NCBI RefSeq assembly: GCF_014641595.1
Contig: NZ_BMIA01000004.1
Span: 434,001-498,000 of the forward strand
From: Dyadobacter endophyticus
GTDB taxonomy: Bacteria; Bacteroidota; Bacteroidia; Cytophagales; Spirosomataceae
Direction of reading: 5' to 3'
Length of the DNA: 64,000 nt
Positions within the stretch are counted from its first letter, which is position 1; the number at the start of each line of letters is the position of its first letter. The notes under the pieces are model-generated. The model was not told the DNA's origin, ran no database searches, and saw only the letters and a program-made list of their open reading frames with translations. Position numbers and translations under genes: made by a program. Positions 15,351 through 23,410 of the stretch are shown here, one piece after another.

Positions 15351-16874
15351 TTAGCTGTTTAGGTATTTGAGAACTTCCTGGGCGGCAATCGTGCCGGATA
15401 TGATCGCGGGGGGCACGCCAGGACCCGGAACGGTGAGCTGCCCGGCGAAAAACAGGTTGCCGACGCTCGGACTTCTCATTTTAGGTTTGAAGATCGCCGT
15501 TTGCCGAAGTGTATTAGCCAGTCCGTAGGCATTGCCCTGGTAGGCGTTGTAGTCGTTCTTGAAATCGGAAACACAATAACTTCTTTTCAAAACCACCCGG
15601 TCACGGATTGTTTCGCCGGCAAACTTTTCGAGGCGGTCCATCAGCAACTGATAATAGTGCTCTCGGATCGGCTCCGGATCGGGCAGACCGGTGGCGATGG
15701 GCATCAGAACGAAAAGGTTTTCATGGCCTTCCGGCGCTACCGACGGGTCGGTGACCGACGGGCAGCAGACGTAGAACAGCGGTGCAGTCGGCCATTTCTT
15801 TTCCTCATAAATCTCCGTAGCGTGCAGCCCGAAATCCTGGTCGAAGAACAAATTATGATGCCGCAATCGGGTAATGCGCTTGTCGACCCCCAGGTAAAAC
15901 AGCAGGCAGGACGGGGCAAATGTCCGCTCTACCCAATAGCTATCCTTGTAATGCCGGTCTTGCGGGGAAAGTAATGCATGCTCGATATGCTGGTAATCGG
16001 CGCTGCCAACGACTACGTCTGCCGCCGTTGAATGGGAGGTCGAGTGTATGTATCGCACGCGACCGTTCGATGTTTCCAATTTTTCTACCGCCTCGGAGGT
16101 GCGGAACTGCACGCCCGCTCGCAGGGCAACATCCTGAAAGCTATCCGCCACTTTCCCGAAACCGCCCATCGGATAAAAAGTGCCTTGTTTCAGCCCTGAA
16201 TAATTCATCAGACTATATAATGCAGGTGTGTTCTTAGGCATTGCCCCCAGGAACAGGACTGGAAACTCCATCAGCGCAAGCAATCTTGGATCTTTGAAAA
16301 ACCGCCGCGCATGCTTGCTGAACGAACTGAAAAGCTGTAATTGCAATGCCTGGCCTAAGAGACGAGGGCTCATAAACTCGGTGATGGAATGGCCAGGTTT
16401 ATAAACCATATCATCCATTCCGACGCGGTATTTGAACTCTCCGTCGGCGATGAATTTCCGCAGTTGGTCGGCCGCGCCTGTTTCTATTTTTTCGAATAGC
16501 TCGCATAGCTGGTCGAAATCGGCCGGAACGTCTATCGATTCGTCGTCGGGAAATGCGACCGCAAATCCCGGGTCGAGCTGTTTTAGCTGGTACAAATCGG
16601 GAACGCCATAACCGAACCGTTCGAAAAAGCGCTCGTACACATCGGGCATCCAGTACCAACTAGGCCCCATGTCAAACGTGAAACCCTGTTCTGAAAACGT
16701 GCGCGCCCTGCCGCCAATGGTGTCATTCTTTTCAAAAATTGTGACGTCGTGGCCACTTTCTGCCAGAATGGCACCGGCAGCCATGCCCGCAAAGCCCGCA
16801 CCAATGACGCCGACGGACTTCTTACGCGTCGGATTATGGGGTTGTGTGTGCTGCATCCGTTCCGATGGTTTCAA
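15351..16874 (-). CDS. crtI: Phytoene desaturase
   Basis: 507 residues. The N-terminal FAD/NAD-binding site is VGVIGAGFAGMAAGAILAESG, followed by IFEKNDTIGGRARTF; the C-terminal CrtI signature appears as NLFFAGQLTVPGPGVPPAIISG. It introduces the conjugated double bonds that turn phytoene into lycopene. The first Met at 16874 overlaps the end of merR by 41 bp; Met7 at 16856 is an equally good start and overlaps by 23 bp. Either way translation is coupled to merR, which is the promoter-proximal gene. Confidence 0.94.
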   Translation of the reverse strand: MKPSERMQHTQPHNPTRKKSVGVIGAGFAGMAAGAILAESGHDVTIFEKNDTIGGRARTFSEQGFTFDMGPSWYWMPDVYERFFERFGYGVPDLYQLKQLDPGFAVAFPDDESIDVPADFDQLCELFEKIETGAADQLRKFIADGEFKYRVGMDDMVYKPGHSITEFMSPRLLGQALQLQLFSSFSKHARRFFKDPRLLALMEFPVLFLGAMPKNTPALYSLMNYSGLKQGTFYPMGGFGKVADSFQDVALRAGVQFRTSEAVEKLETSNGRVRYIHSTSHSTAADVVVGSADYQHIEHALLSPQDRHYKDSYWVERTFAPSCLLFYLGVDKRITRLRHHNLFFDQDFGLHATEIYEEKKWPTAPLFYVCCPSVTDPSVAPEGHENLFVLMPIATGLPDPEPIREHYYQLLMDRLEKFAGETIRDRVVLKRSYCVSDFKNDYNAYQGNAYGLANTLRQTAIFKPKMRSPSVGNLFFAGQLTVPGPGVPPAIISGTIAAQEVLKYLNS

Positions 16875-17733
16875 ACAGTTGTTCTATGGATTCGATTTGA
16901 CTGATCCTGGGTTCATTCGGCGGGCTTTCGACGCCGCCGGAAAAACAGATCCGGCAATTGGGAAAATCTTCTGCAAGCCGGCCGAGTAGTTCCGGTGTCT
17001 GATTTTGAGGTTGATTGCTTACGAAAAAAGTGTAAATGTGCGTCGGTGCAGTGTCGTGGGCCACGGCCTGGAGATCGGGGTAAGGGACGCGGGCGCCCAG
17101 GTACACGGCACGCTTGCCCGTGCGCAGGAGCAGGTAATAGGCGAAGAGAAGCCCGATTTCATGCTCTTCGCCCTCGTGCAGAAAGAGCAGCCATTTCTGG
17201 TCGCTGGTTTCAGCTAGCGGCAATGCATCGATTGCACTGAACAACTTCTGGCGGATCAGGTTCGACAAGAAATGTTCCTGAGCCGGCAAAAGTGCATCCT
17301 TCGTCCACATCAGGCCCGTTCTGACGAGTAACGGGTAAAGGATCTTTTCATAGACAGCGATCAGTCCCAGCCGATGGACGGCATCGGAGAAGAGTTTGTG
17401 AAAGGTCTGCGCGTCGTAGGCGGCAATAGCGATCACCGCCTGGTTGATCCAGGCTTGAATATGCTCGTCTGTCTGCTGCAATTCGGAAATAATCCGGTCG
17501 ATCTCACTGTGTATCTGTGCATTGCTGAGCTGGCTGATATGTGAAATCTTCATGCCCCTGTTTAGTAACGTGCACACGTTCAGGAGTTTTTTGACGTGCC
17601 CGTCATTATAAAACCGGATATTAGTGTCCGTCCGTTCGGGTTCGAGGAGGCCGTACCGTTGCTCCCAAATGCGGATTGTGTGCGCCCTGGTGCTGGCAAT
17701 GCGTTCGAGGTCCCGAATGGAATAGGTAGACAT
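16834..17733 (-). CDS. MerR-family regulator with B12-binding domain (CarH/LitR-like)
   Basis: 299 residues. Residues 3-70 are a MerR-type winged HTH (YSIRDLERIASTRAHTIRIW, RIWEQRYGLL). Residues about 90-170 are a helical bundle containing Trp143-x9-Glu153-His154, the motif that caps the upper face of adenosylcobalamin in CarH. Residues about 180-290 are a Rossmann-like B12-binding domain with Glu189-x-His191-x-x-Gly194, the lower axial histidine motif. CarH-type proteins repress carotenoid genes in the dark and release DNA when light breaks the Co-C bond. Here the gene is first in the carotenoid operon, so it probably represses its own promoter. An inverted repeat lies directly upstream (17763-17783). 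Confidence 0.88.
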   Translation of the reverse strand: MSTYSIRDLERIASTRAHTIRIWEQRYGLLEPERTDTNIRFYNDGHVKKLLNVCTLLNRGMKISHISQLSNAQIHSEIDRIISELQQTDEHIQAWINQAVIAIAAYDAQTFHKLFSDAVHRLGLIAVYEKILYPLLVRTGLMWTKDALLPAQEHFLSNLIRQKLFSAIDALPLAETSDQKWLLFLHEGEEHEIGLLFAYYLLLRTGKRAVYLGARVPYPDLQAVAHDTAPTHIYTFFVSNQPQNQTPELLGRLAEDFPNCRICFSGGVESPPNEPRISQIESIEQLFETIGTDAAHTTP

Positions 17734-17737
17734 ATTC

Positions 17738-17783
17738 TTGTTTAATGTTTTTCAAAAATAGTTAAACAAAATTTATTTGTTTA
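17738..17783. promoter_or_regulatory. Candidate MerR/CarH operator, three TTGTTTA half-sites
   Basis: TAAACAAA (17763-17770) and TTTGTTTA (17776-17783) form a perfect 8-5-8 inverted repeat. A third copy TTGTTTA occurs at 17738-17744. The palindrome sits just upstream of the probable -7 box of the merR-crt promoter, where a MerR protein would control polymerase. It also lies within reach of the divergent promoter for the XRE/S24 gene. Confidence 0.55.
17753..17760 (-). promoter_or_regulatory. Probable -7 element of the merR-crt operon promoter
   Basis: On the minus strand the sequence reads TATTTTTG, a perfect TAnnTTTG. Transcription would start near 17746, about 13 bases ahead of the merR ATG. 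The -33 region falls inside the inverted repeat 17763-17783 and has no good TTTG at the standard spacing, so activity may depend on the regulator. Confidence 0.45.
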
Positions 17784-17787
17784 CTTT

Positions 17788-17821
17788 TTTGTAGGAAAAA
17801 TAAAAAATGCTGCTACTTTTG
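17788..17821 (+). promoter_or_regulatory. Probable promoter of the XRE/S24 regulator
   Basis: TTTG at 17788-17791 and TACTTTTG at 17814-17821 match the Bacteroidota -33 and -7 elements with a 22-base spacer. The predicted start is near 17828, leaving a leader of about 36 bases before the ATG at 17864. Confidence 0.5.
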
Positions 17822-17863
17822 ATATTGATAATATCTTATGTCTGATTTTAAAAATATCAACTC

Positions 17864-18685
17864 ATGGGTGCGCAGGAAATTTTCTGGTCTGTCAATATCA
17901 AGTTCCTCCGTTTGCGTCAGAAACTTAGCCAGGAAGCGCTGGCGGAAAAGCTAGGGATCAGCAGGGTGAAGCTGAATGCGATCGAAAGTGGCCGGACGGC
18001 CAATCCGACGGTCGACGACCTGATCAATTTTTCGGAATATTTCCGGATGAGCATCGACAGCCTCCTGAAAATGGAATTGAGTAAGCTCTCGGATCAGAAA
18101 CTGAAAGACCTGGAAGAGGGGAGTGAGCTGTTCATGAAAGGCAGCCAGATCCGCGTCCTGGCCATTACGGTTGATAAAGAGGATAAGGAGAATATCGAAT
18201 ACGTGCCGGTGCAGGCGCGCGCGGGTTACCGCTCGGGCTATGCCGATCCGGAATTTCTTGCCACCTTGCCGCGTTTCAACTTGCCCACCGTGCCCAAAAA
18301 CGGCACCTTTCGCATGTTCCCGACGGTCGGCGATTCGATGCTGCCTGTACCAGAAGGTGCGGATATTATCACCAGGTATGTTCAGGACTGGACGACCGTC
18401 AAACCCGAAACGCCTTGTATCGTTATTTTAAAGGGTGACCAGGATTTCGTGTTTAAGCAGGTTACCATCAATCAATCCAGCGGTACGATGTTGCTGCAAT
18501 CGTTCAACAAGCAATATTTCGCCTATACGGTCCCGATCGGCGAGGTGATTGAGCTCTGGGAGTATTATAGCTTCCACAGCAAGGCGCTTCCGGAACCACA
18601 AACGGATATGCAGCAGCTCATGCGGATGTTACAGGAAATGCAGAATGAGTTAAAAGAACTGAAAAAGCGGTCGAGCTATAAATAG
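17864..18685 (+). CDS. XRE-family regulator with LexA-like S24 domain
   Basis: 273 residues. Residues about 12-66 are an XRE-type HTH (LRLRQKLSQEALAEKLGISR, AIESGRTANPT). Residues about 115-240 are an S24/LexA-like domain with Ser158 in VGDSMLPVPEG and Lys198 in FVFKQV, at the spacing of the LexA Ser/Lys dyad. An Ala120-Gly121 pair in VQARAGYRSG lies 37 residues before the serine, the position of the LexA self-cleavage bond, so RecA- or stress-stimulated autocleavage is possible. The C-terminus (about 245-270) is a Met/Gln/Glu-rich helix (MQQLMRMLQEMQNELKELK), a likely coiled coil. The gene is divergent from merR-crt. A role in the same light or stress response is inference from position only. 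Confidence 0.82.
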   Translation: MGAQEIFWSVNIKFLRLRQKLSQEALAEKLGISRVKLNAIESGRTANPTVDDLINFSEYFRMSIDSLLKMELSKLSDQKLKDLEEGSELFMKGSQIRVLAITVDKEDKENIEYVPVQARAGYRSGYADPEFLATLPRFNLPTVPKNGTFRMFPTVGDSMLPVPEGADIITRYVQDWTTVKPETPCIVILKGDQDFVFKQVTINQSSGTMLLQSFNKQYFAYTVPIGEVIELWEYYSFHSKALPEPQTDMQQLMRMLQEMQNELKELKKRSSYK

Positions 18686-18716
18686 TGGCGTGACTTGCCC
18701 TCTAAATAATTAGACA

Positions 18717-18741
18717 GCCGGGATTAATACCCGGCCTTTTT
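18717..18741 (+). terminator. Rho-independent terminator after the XRE/S24 gene
   Basis: GCCGGG (18717-18722) pairs with CCCGGC (18730-18735) across a seven-base loop, followed by c and five T residues. It ends the single-gene transcript 32 bp past the stop codon. Confidence 0.8.
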
Positions 18742-19097
18742 GCGTAGGAGGATAAGTGTTGTCTTGGAAATATTATAGTTATTAAAATGGGGTTAAAGAG
18801 GAGCAATCGAACATTTTACCGTTGTTTTATGATAAAATTCTAGAAATACTGGTCATATTTGATATCTTATTGTAGAATAAATATGAATACATAGGGGTTA
18901 AGAATGTTGTCAACCGGTTAATACTACTTTGTTTTAGTTTGTGCATTATCTTCGATTAGTACAATTTTAGTGAAAGTTATCACCCCTAAAAACGCTGGCA
19001 TTACCCCAAACAACTCCGCTGTGAACACAAAAAGAATTAGCGATCGGAGTGGGCGGTCTAATTTCGTTGAGAAAGGAAATCAAAATCACTCAACTTC
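18742..19097. other. Intergenic region before the T9SS protein
   Basis: About 350 bp, AT-rich, without a credible gene. Partial promoter-like strings (ACTTTG, TTTAGTTTG, TATCTTCG near 18925-18955) occur but none gives a clean -33/-7 pair, so I do not call the promoter of the downstream gene. No repeat or stem-loop beyond the terminator at its left edge. Confidence 0.4.
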
Positions 19098-21182
19098 ATG
19101 CCAGTCAAACTTCTATCTACTATTTTTCTAGCGCTCCTCTTATCCAACGGAAATCCATCGTTTGCCCAGAGCCCTACTTCCGCGGCACAGCGGTTCAACA
19201 TCTTTGTCAAAGGCGACGCCACACTGCAATCCAATGAAACCGAAGGCCCTATTGCCGTAGGTGGAAATGTGACTACCAACCAATATCAGATCAGCTTCGA
19301 CAAGCAACACGGTGCGCTGTTCGTGAACGGCGCGTCGATCGGTCTTGCTGTCCGCGGGGCAGTAAAGCTCAACAACGGAAGCCTGACGGTGAACGGCGAC
19401 AACTATGTTAAAATCGGAAATTGTAGCCCTTCCGATGCCTCAGGCACCAGTTTGAAAGTTTGGTATAAGGACAACAACAATGCAGCGTCGACCATCCGCA
19501 TTACTGAAACCAGCAAGCAATACTGGGAAACTCCCAATATCACGATCAATGCGAACATCAATACCTGGTCTCCGAGTGTCAGCGAAACTGTTAACCCGGT
19601 CTGCGAGAACGTTTTTGGGACCGGTGCGAACCAGATCGACATCGAGGGCGCTTTTACAGGCTTCATCAAAAGATCGAACCAACTGAAAGAAATGGCGGAC
19701 AACCTGCCCATCCGCGACCAGAATGGCAACATCATGGCATCAGCGCCCATGGGGCCGTATCTCGATCCTAATGTGATAGGCAATAACCCCAAAATTATTG
19801 TTGATCCGAACAAGATCAACGTGCTGACCGTTTCGGCCGCTGTCTGGAACAAAATTGGAAATGCTAATATCGAAGGTATTCCACAAGGTCCTCAGTTGGG
19901 ACAGACCACGCCTCCTAACACCAACTTTGGTTTGATTATTAACATCGTGGACTTTCCTACTTTTTGTGGCTTGTCCGGCAGCAACAAGATCAACTTTCCC
20001 GGCTTCGGCGGCTTGTCCGATCCACAAGGAAGCTACGTGATTTACAATTTTCCGGATGCAACCAAAGGAATTACATTGGGTGGTAATGCACAGATCAGCG
20101 GTACCATTTTTGCGCCGCAGGCTGACGTAGTGAAAGAGAACAACGGAAATATCAACGGGCAGATCATTGCTAAAAGTTTTGTACACAAAAGCGACGAGGT
20201 GCACTTCTGGCCGTTCCTGCCATCGATCCCCGAACCGGTTGATAAGAAAATTGATGCAACAGCATCTTCGAAATGCCTGAAAAATGCGTCCTGGCTCGAC
20301 TATGCGGTAACTCCGAACTACGATGCTGCCGGCCAGACAGCGAAGATCGAATGGATCAATTCGGAGGGAAAAGTAATCCAGGAAGATAGCGACTTGCCGT
20401 TGACAGGCAGCCTTCTGTTCCCCGGAGTTGCCGTGGATATCAATGGAAACGGCATTTCATGGCCGGGGTACAAGCTAGAAAACAGCAAATGGGTGGAGGA
20501 TCCGAGCGACCGTTACGGCTCATTGCGCGAGGACGGTGCGACCATCCGGGTGACCGTTACCCCGTCGACTGTTGTGAACATTACCTTCCCGGCATCCACC
20601 ACAACTTGTTTCACAACTCCACCTCCTTCAACAGCTTTACCGGTAACATTAGCATATTTTACCGCACAAAATGTAAATTGCAATGCGGAACTGAAATGGA
20701 AGGTAACCGAATCCAAAAATTTCTCACATTTTGAAGTCGAACGCTCATCAGACGCTAAGACTTACAATGTTGTTGCCCGGATCGATTACGATGCCAAAAA
20801 GGCCACATATAGTTTCAACGACACACCATTTTCATCGGAGTCTGTACCTGTAAAGAGCTATTATTATCGTCTTAAGCAGGTAGACAATGACGAGACATTC
20901 GAATACAGCGCGATCCGTAACGTACAAGCCGGAAGCTGCGATGCCCGGTTGGCAGTGGATTTTTTCCCGAACCCGACCCAGGACGAAATGAATGTCAGAA
21001 GTTTCTCACCGGTGAAAAAAATCGAAATATTCACACTGGAAGGAAAGCAGGTTTACAAGGCGATGCCGGTAACCGCTCAAACAGAAATCAAAGTTAATGT
21101 TCAGGCTTTTACGCAGGGAATGTATATTGTGAATGTGGTAAATGGAGAAGGAAAGTATTCCTCGAAAGTGCTCAAAAAGTAG
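19098..21182 (+). CDS. T9SS-secreted choice-of-anchor-A surface protein
   Basis: 694 residues with a Sec signal peptide (1 to about 23, ending SFAQ). Residues about 30-380 resemble the choice-of-anchor-A/collagen-binding-like domain found in surface adhesins: FNIFVKGDATLQSNETEGPIA, GGNVTTNQY, and a late FAPQADVVKENNGNINGQII that matches its beta-helical closing segment. A middle segment (about 390-510) is unassigned. Residues about 515-610 look like a fibronectin-type domain common before sorting signals (LPVTLAYFTAQ, AELKWKVTESKNFSHFEVER). The C-terminus (FFPNPTQDEMNV ... GMYIVNVVNGEGKYSSKVLKK in pieces) is a type A T9SS sorting domain, so the protein is exported across the outer membrane and likely attached to the surface. 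Ligand unknown; a single-gene unit. Confidence 0.85.
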   Translation: MPVKLLSTIFLALLLSNGNPSFAQSPTSAAQRFNIFVKGDATLQSNETEGPIAVGGNVTTNQYQISFDKQHGALFVNGASIGLAVRGAVKLNNGSLTVNGDNYVKIGNCSPSDASGTSLKVWYKDNNNAASTIRITETSKQYWETPNITINANINTWSPSVSETVNPVCENVFGTGANQIDIEGAFTGFIKRSNQLKEMADNLPIRDQNGNIMASAPMGPYLDPNVIGNNPKIIVDPNKINVLTVSAAVWNKIGNANIEGIPQGPQLGQTTPPNTNFGLIINIVDFPTFCGLSGSNKINFPGFGGLSDPQGSYVIYNFPDATKGITLGGNAQISGTIFAPQADVVKENNGNINGQIIAKSFVHKSDEVHFWPFLPSIPEPVDKKIDATASSKCLKNASWLDYAVTPNYDAAGQTAKIEWINSEGKVIQEDSDLPLTGSLLFPGVAVDINGNGISWPGYKLENSKWVEDPSDRYGSLREDGATIRVTVTPSTVVNITFPASTTTCFTTPPPSTALPVTLAYFTAQNVNCNAELKWKVTESKNFSHFEVERSSDAKTYNVVARIDYDAKKATYSFNDTPFSSESVPVKSYYYRLKQVDNDETFEYSAIRNVQAGSCDARLAVDFFPNPTQDEMNVRSFSPVKKIEIFTLEGKQVYKAMPVTAQTEIKVNVQAFTQGMYIVNVVNGEGKYSSKVLKK

Positions 21183-21220
21183 AATGAATTGATCTTATAT
21201 AGCGTTATGTGAAACTTAAA

Positions 21221-21250
21221 GCTGCCGGCAACTTGCCGGCAGCTTTTTTT
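21221..21250. terminator. Strong stem-loop terminator, probably bidirectional
   Basis: GCTGCCGGCAA (21221-21231) and TTGCCGGCAGC (21233-21243) are perfect reverse complements, with seven T residues after on the plus strand and an A-rich run before. It serves the T9SS gene and, from the other side, the glycosyltransferase ending at 21258. Confidence 0.85.
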
Positions 21251-21257
21251 GTGGCTG

Positions 21258-22412
21258 CTACGAAAGTTTCCTTCCTTTCCACTCGTATTGGCCCTGCTGT
21301 GCGGCGAGCCCAAAAAAGCAAACGTATAGCGGGTAGAATATTTGCGTTACCGGGATAAATGCGAGTGATCTCGGTTTTTGCAGGAAACTTAACACCGAAC
21401 CCAGAAAGACCCACTCGGGAGCGCATTTTAAAACCAGCATACCGAGGAAAGCGGGTCCGGAAATTAATCCGGCCAGTGCAAACCCTCCCGCAAGCAAGAA
21501 GGCAAAATTGCTTGCAAATATGTAAACGGCGAGCACAAGAGGTGTTTTGCTTTGATAATGCTTCCATTTGCTGGCCCAGCGCTTCCGTTGGCGGTAAAAG
21601 CTGGCCCAGTTGCGATGCGGCGTCGTGCGAATGATGGCGTCGCGGTGCCGGAGGAAATGTACCGAGCCGGGATGGCGCGCCGCAATCTTGTGCATCAGGA
21701 ATTCGTCGTCGCCCGACGCGATATGGCGGACGCCGTCGTACCCGCCAGCCTCTAAAAAACTATCTTTTTCGTAGGCAAGGTTCGCACCGTTGCACATGGA
21801 CGGATACCCGGCGGACATGGATGCGGCACCGCTGCCGATCAGGCTTGCGAATTCCACTGTTTGTAAATGGTCGGTGAGGCTGGTCTCGTCGGTGAATGTG
21901 ACCGGCGAGCTGATCAGCTTTGCGCCCGTACGTATGTAGCATGCCGCGATCGAGCGCAACCAACCCGCCTGTGCGCGGCAGTCACCATCGGTAGTAACGA
22001 TCAGCCTACCCTGGGCATGTGCGACGGCCGTCTCGATCGCACGTTTTTTGGGAGCCGAAGTGCGCACGTCAGGCAGTGGAATGAGTTTGATCCGGGCCTT
22101 TGAATGTGCTGCAAATGTGCGCACGATAGCGGCTGTATTGTCGGTGGAGCCGTCGTCCATGACCAGGACCTCGAACTGGGCGGCCGGCAGGGTTTGCCGG
22201 TCGAGGTCTTCGAGCAGGAAGACAATGTTTTCAGCTTCGTTGCGGACGGGTATGATGACTGTGATAAAAAGGTCGTCGGGAATATGTGCGGGTATGGCAA
22301 GCTTACGGATTCTTGACCACAGGAAAGCCAGGGCCAGCGTGAAAGCCGCGTAGCTGACCAGCAATATCCAGATTGCCTGCGTAACCCAGGAAGTGAATGC
22401 GAAGTTGCTCAT
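21258..22412 (-). CDS. Membrane glycosyltransferase family 2
   Basis: 384 residues from the ATG at 22412, whose ATGA overlaps the stop of the upstream gene; the longer start at 22427 adds five residues. An N-terminal membrane helix precedes a GT2 catalytic domain: ITVIIPVRNEAENIVFLL, VMDDGSTDNTA, the DxD-type TTDGDCRAQ, then ASGDDEFLMHKIA and the QRKRW acceptor motif RQRKRWASKW. Three or more C-terminal membrane helices follow. Such enzymes build glycans or glycolipids at the inner-membrane cytoplasmic face, often processively. It is translationally coupled to a flippase-like gene, suggesting a glycolipid assembled and moved by the pair. Substrate unknown. Confidence 0.87.
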   Translation of the reverse strand: MSNFAFTSWVTQAIWILLVSYAAFTLALAFLWSRIRKLAIPAHIPDDLFITVIIPVRNEAENIVFLLEDLDRQTLPAAQFEVLVMDDGSTDNTAAIVRTFAAHSKARIKLIPLPDVRTSAPKKRAIETAVAHAQGRLIVTTDGDCRAQAGWLRSIAACYIRTGAKLISSPVTFTDETSLTDHLQTVEFASLIGSGAASMSAGYPSMCNGANLAYEKDSFLEAGGYDGVRHIASGDDEFLMHKIAARHPGSVHFLRHRDAIIRTTPHRNWASFYRQRKRWASKWKHYQSKTPLVLAVYIFASNFAFLLAGGFALAGLISGPAFLGMLVLKCAPEWVFLGSVLSFLQKPRSLAFIPVTQIFYPLYVCFFGLAAQQGQYEWKGRKLS

Positions 22413-23410
22413 CTGGATTTCTTCCACTTGTATTTCCAGATCAGGAATATTCCCACTACGATCGGGCCAAGGACGTTTAATATCCAGATCAGAAAAGTGG
22501 CGGCTATGATCTGCTCGGGAGGCAATTTGAATGGGGCGAACACCACGAGGGCCGTAAATTCACGCAAACCGAGGTCGCCCAGTACATTTATTGCCGGGAT
22601 AAGTGTTTTAGCTAAAAAAATCAACGTAACACAGGCTGCCAGCTGCCAGATGCCCACCGGGAAGTGGAACAGCGACAATGCGAGTATAAATTGGGACAGG
22701 AAAACAAGGTAACGCAGCAGGCCATAACCAGTACCTGTTGCCAGTTCGGCGGGCTTGTAGCGGCCTATCACATTTAAATACTCCTTCGTTTTTACAAAAA
22801 TCCGGCGTGCCGGCTTCCAATTGTCGATCTGCGTTCTGAACGAAAGCAAAGCTGGTCCCAGGAAAATAATTGCAAGCAAGATGCAGTTCACTGTCAGCCG
22901 GGCGGTGCCGGGAATAGCCAGCTGGTCTTTTAGATACACCCAGCCAAACGCACCAGCAAGTACGGAAACATAAAACTGGATACCATTTGAAATCAGCGCT
23001 GCGCCGATCGCTTCCAGCCGGCGGTCGGATCGTAACGCGGCTACGCGCCCGAGCGTATCGCCCAGCTGTGCGGGTACGGCTACGCCCACGGCCAGGCCCG
23101 TCAATGTGCCGCGCATGGCGTCGCGGAATGTAATCGGTATGATGCGGGAAATGAGTTTCTGCCATTTGAGGCTTTCCAACGCCCAGTTGACGGGCACGAG
23201 CGCAAGCATAAGTATCAGTACCGGGGCATTCTGCAAAGACCATATCGCCCCGAATACGCTGCCGATATCACCAATGCCTTTTTGCTCATTTCGGAATGTG
23301 CGGTAAATATAGCTCAGTACCAGGGCCGTCACCACGAGCTTGACTACCCAGAGCAGGTTTGCCTGATTGCTTTTTGGCTTTGGAGGAGAGAGTTCCTTAT
23401 CTTGCACCAT
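22409..23410 (-). CDS. LPG synthase/AglD-like membrane protein (UPF0104), flippase-type
   Basis: About 333 residues from the ATG at 23410 (MVQDKELSPPKPK); a frame extending to 23470 exists but would enter ruvC. Six to eight membrane helices carry family traits: WALESLKWQKLI, GTLTGLAVGVAVPAQLGDTLGR and LGDLGLREFTALV. The family covers the N-terminal part of lysyl-phosphatidylglycerol synthase and AglD-like proteins, which flip or transfer lipid-linked groups. Its stop overlaps the GT2 start, so they form a two-gene unit. Its start codon overlaps that of the divergent ruvC gene. Confidence 0.82.
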   Translation of the reverse strand: MVQDKELSPPKPKSNQANLLWVVKLVVTALVLSYIYRTFRNEQKGIGDIGSVFGAIWSLQNAPVLILMLALVPVNWALESLKWQKLISRIIPITFRDAMRGTLTGLAVGVAVPAQLGDTLGRVAALRSDRRLEAIGAALISNGIQFYVSVLAGAFGWVYLKDQLAIPGTARLTVNCILLAIIFLGPALLSFRTQIDNWKPARRIFVKTKEYLNVIGRYKPAELATGTGYGLLRYLVFLSQFILALSLFHFPVGIWQLAACVTLIFLAKTLIPAINVLGDLGLREFTALVVFAPFKLPPEQIIAATFLIWILNVLGPIVVGIFLIWKYKWKKSR

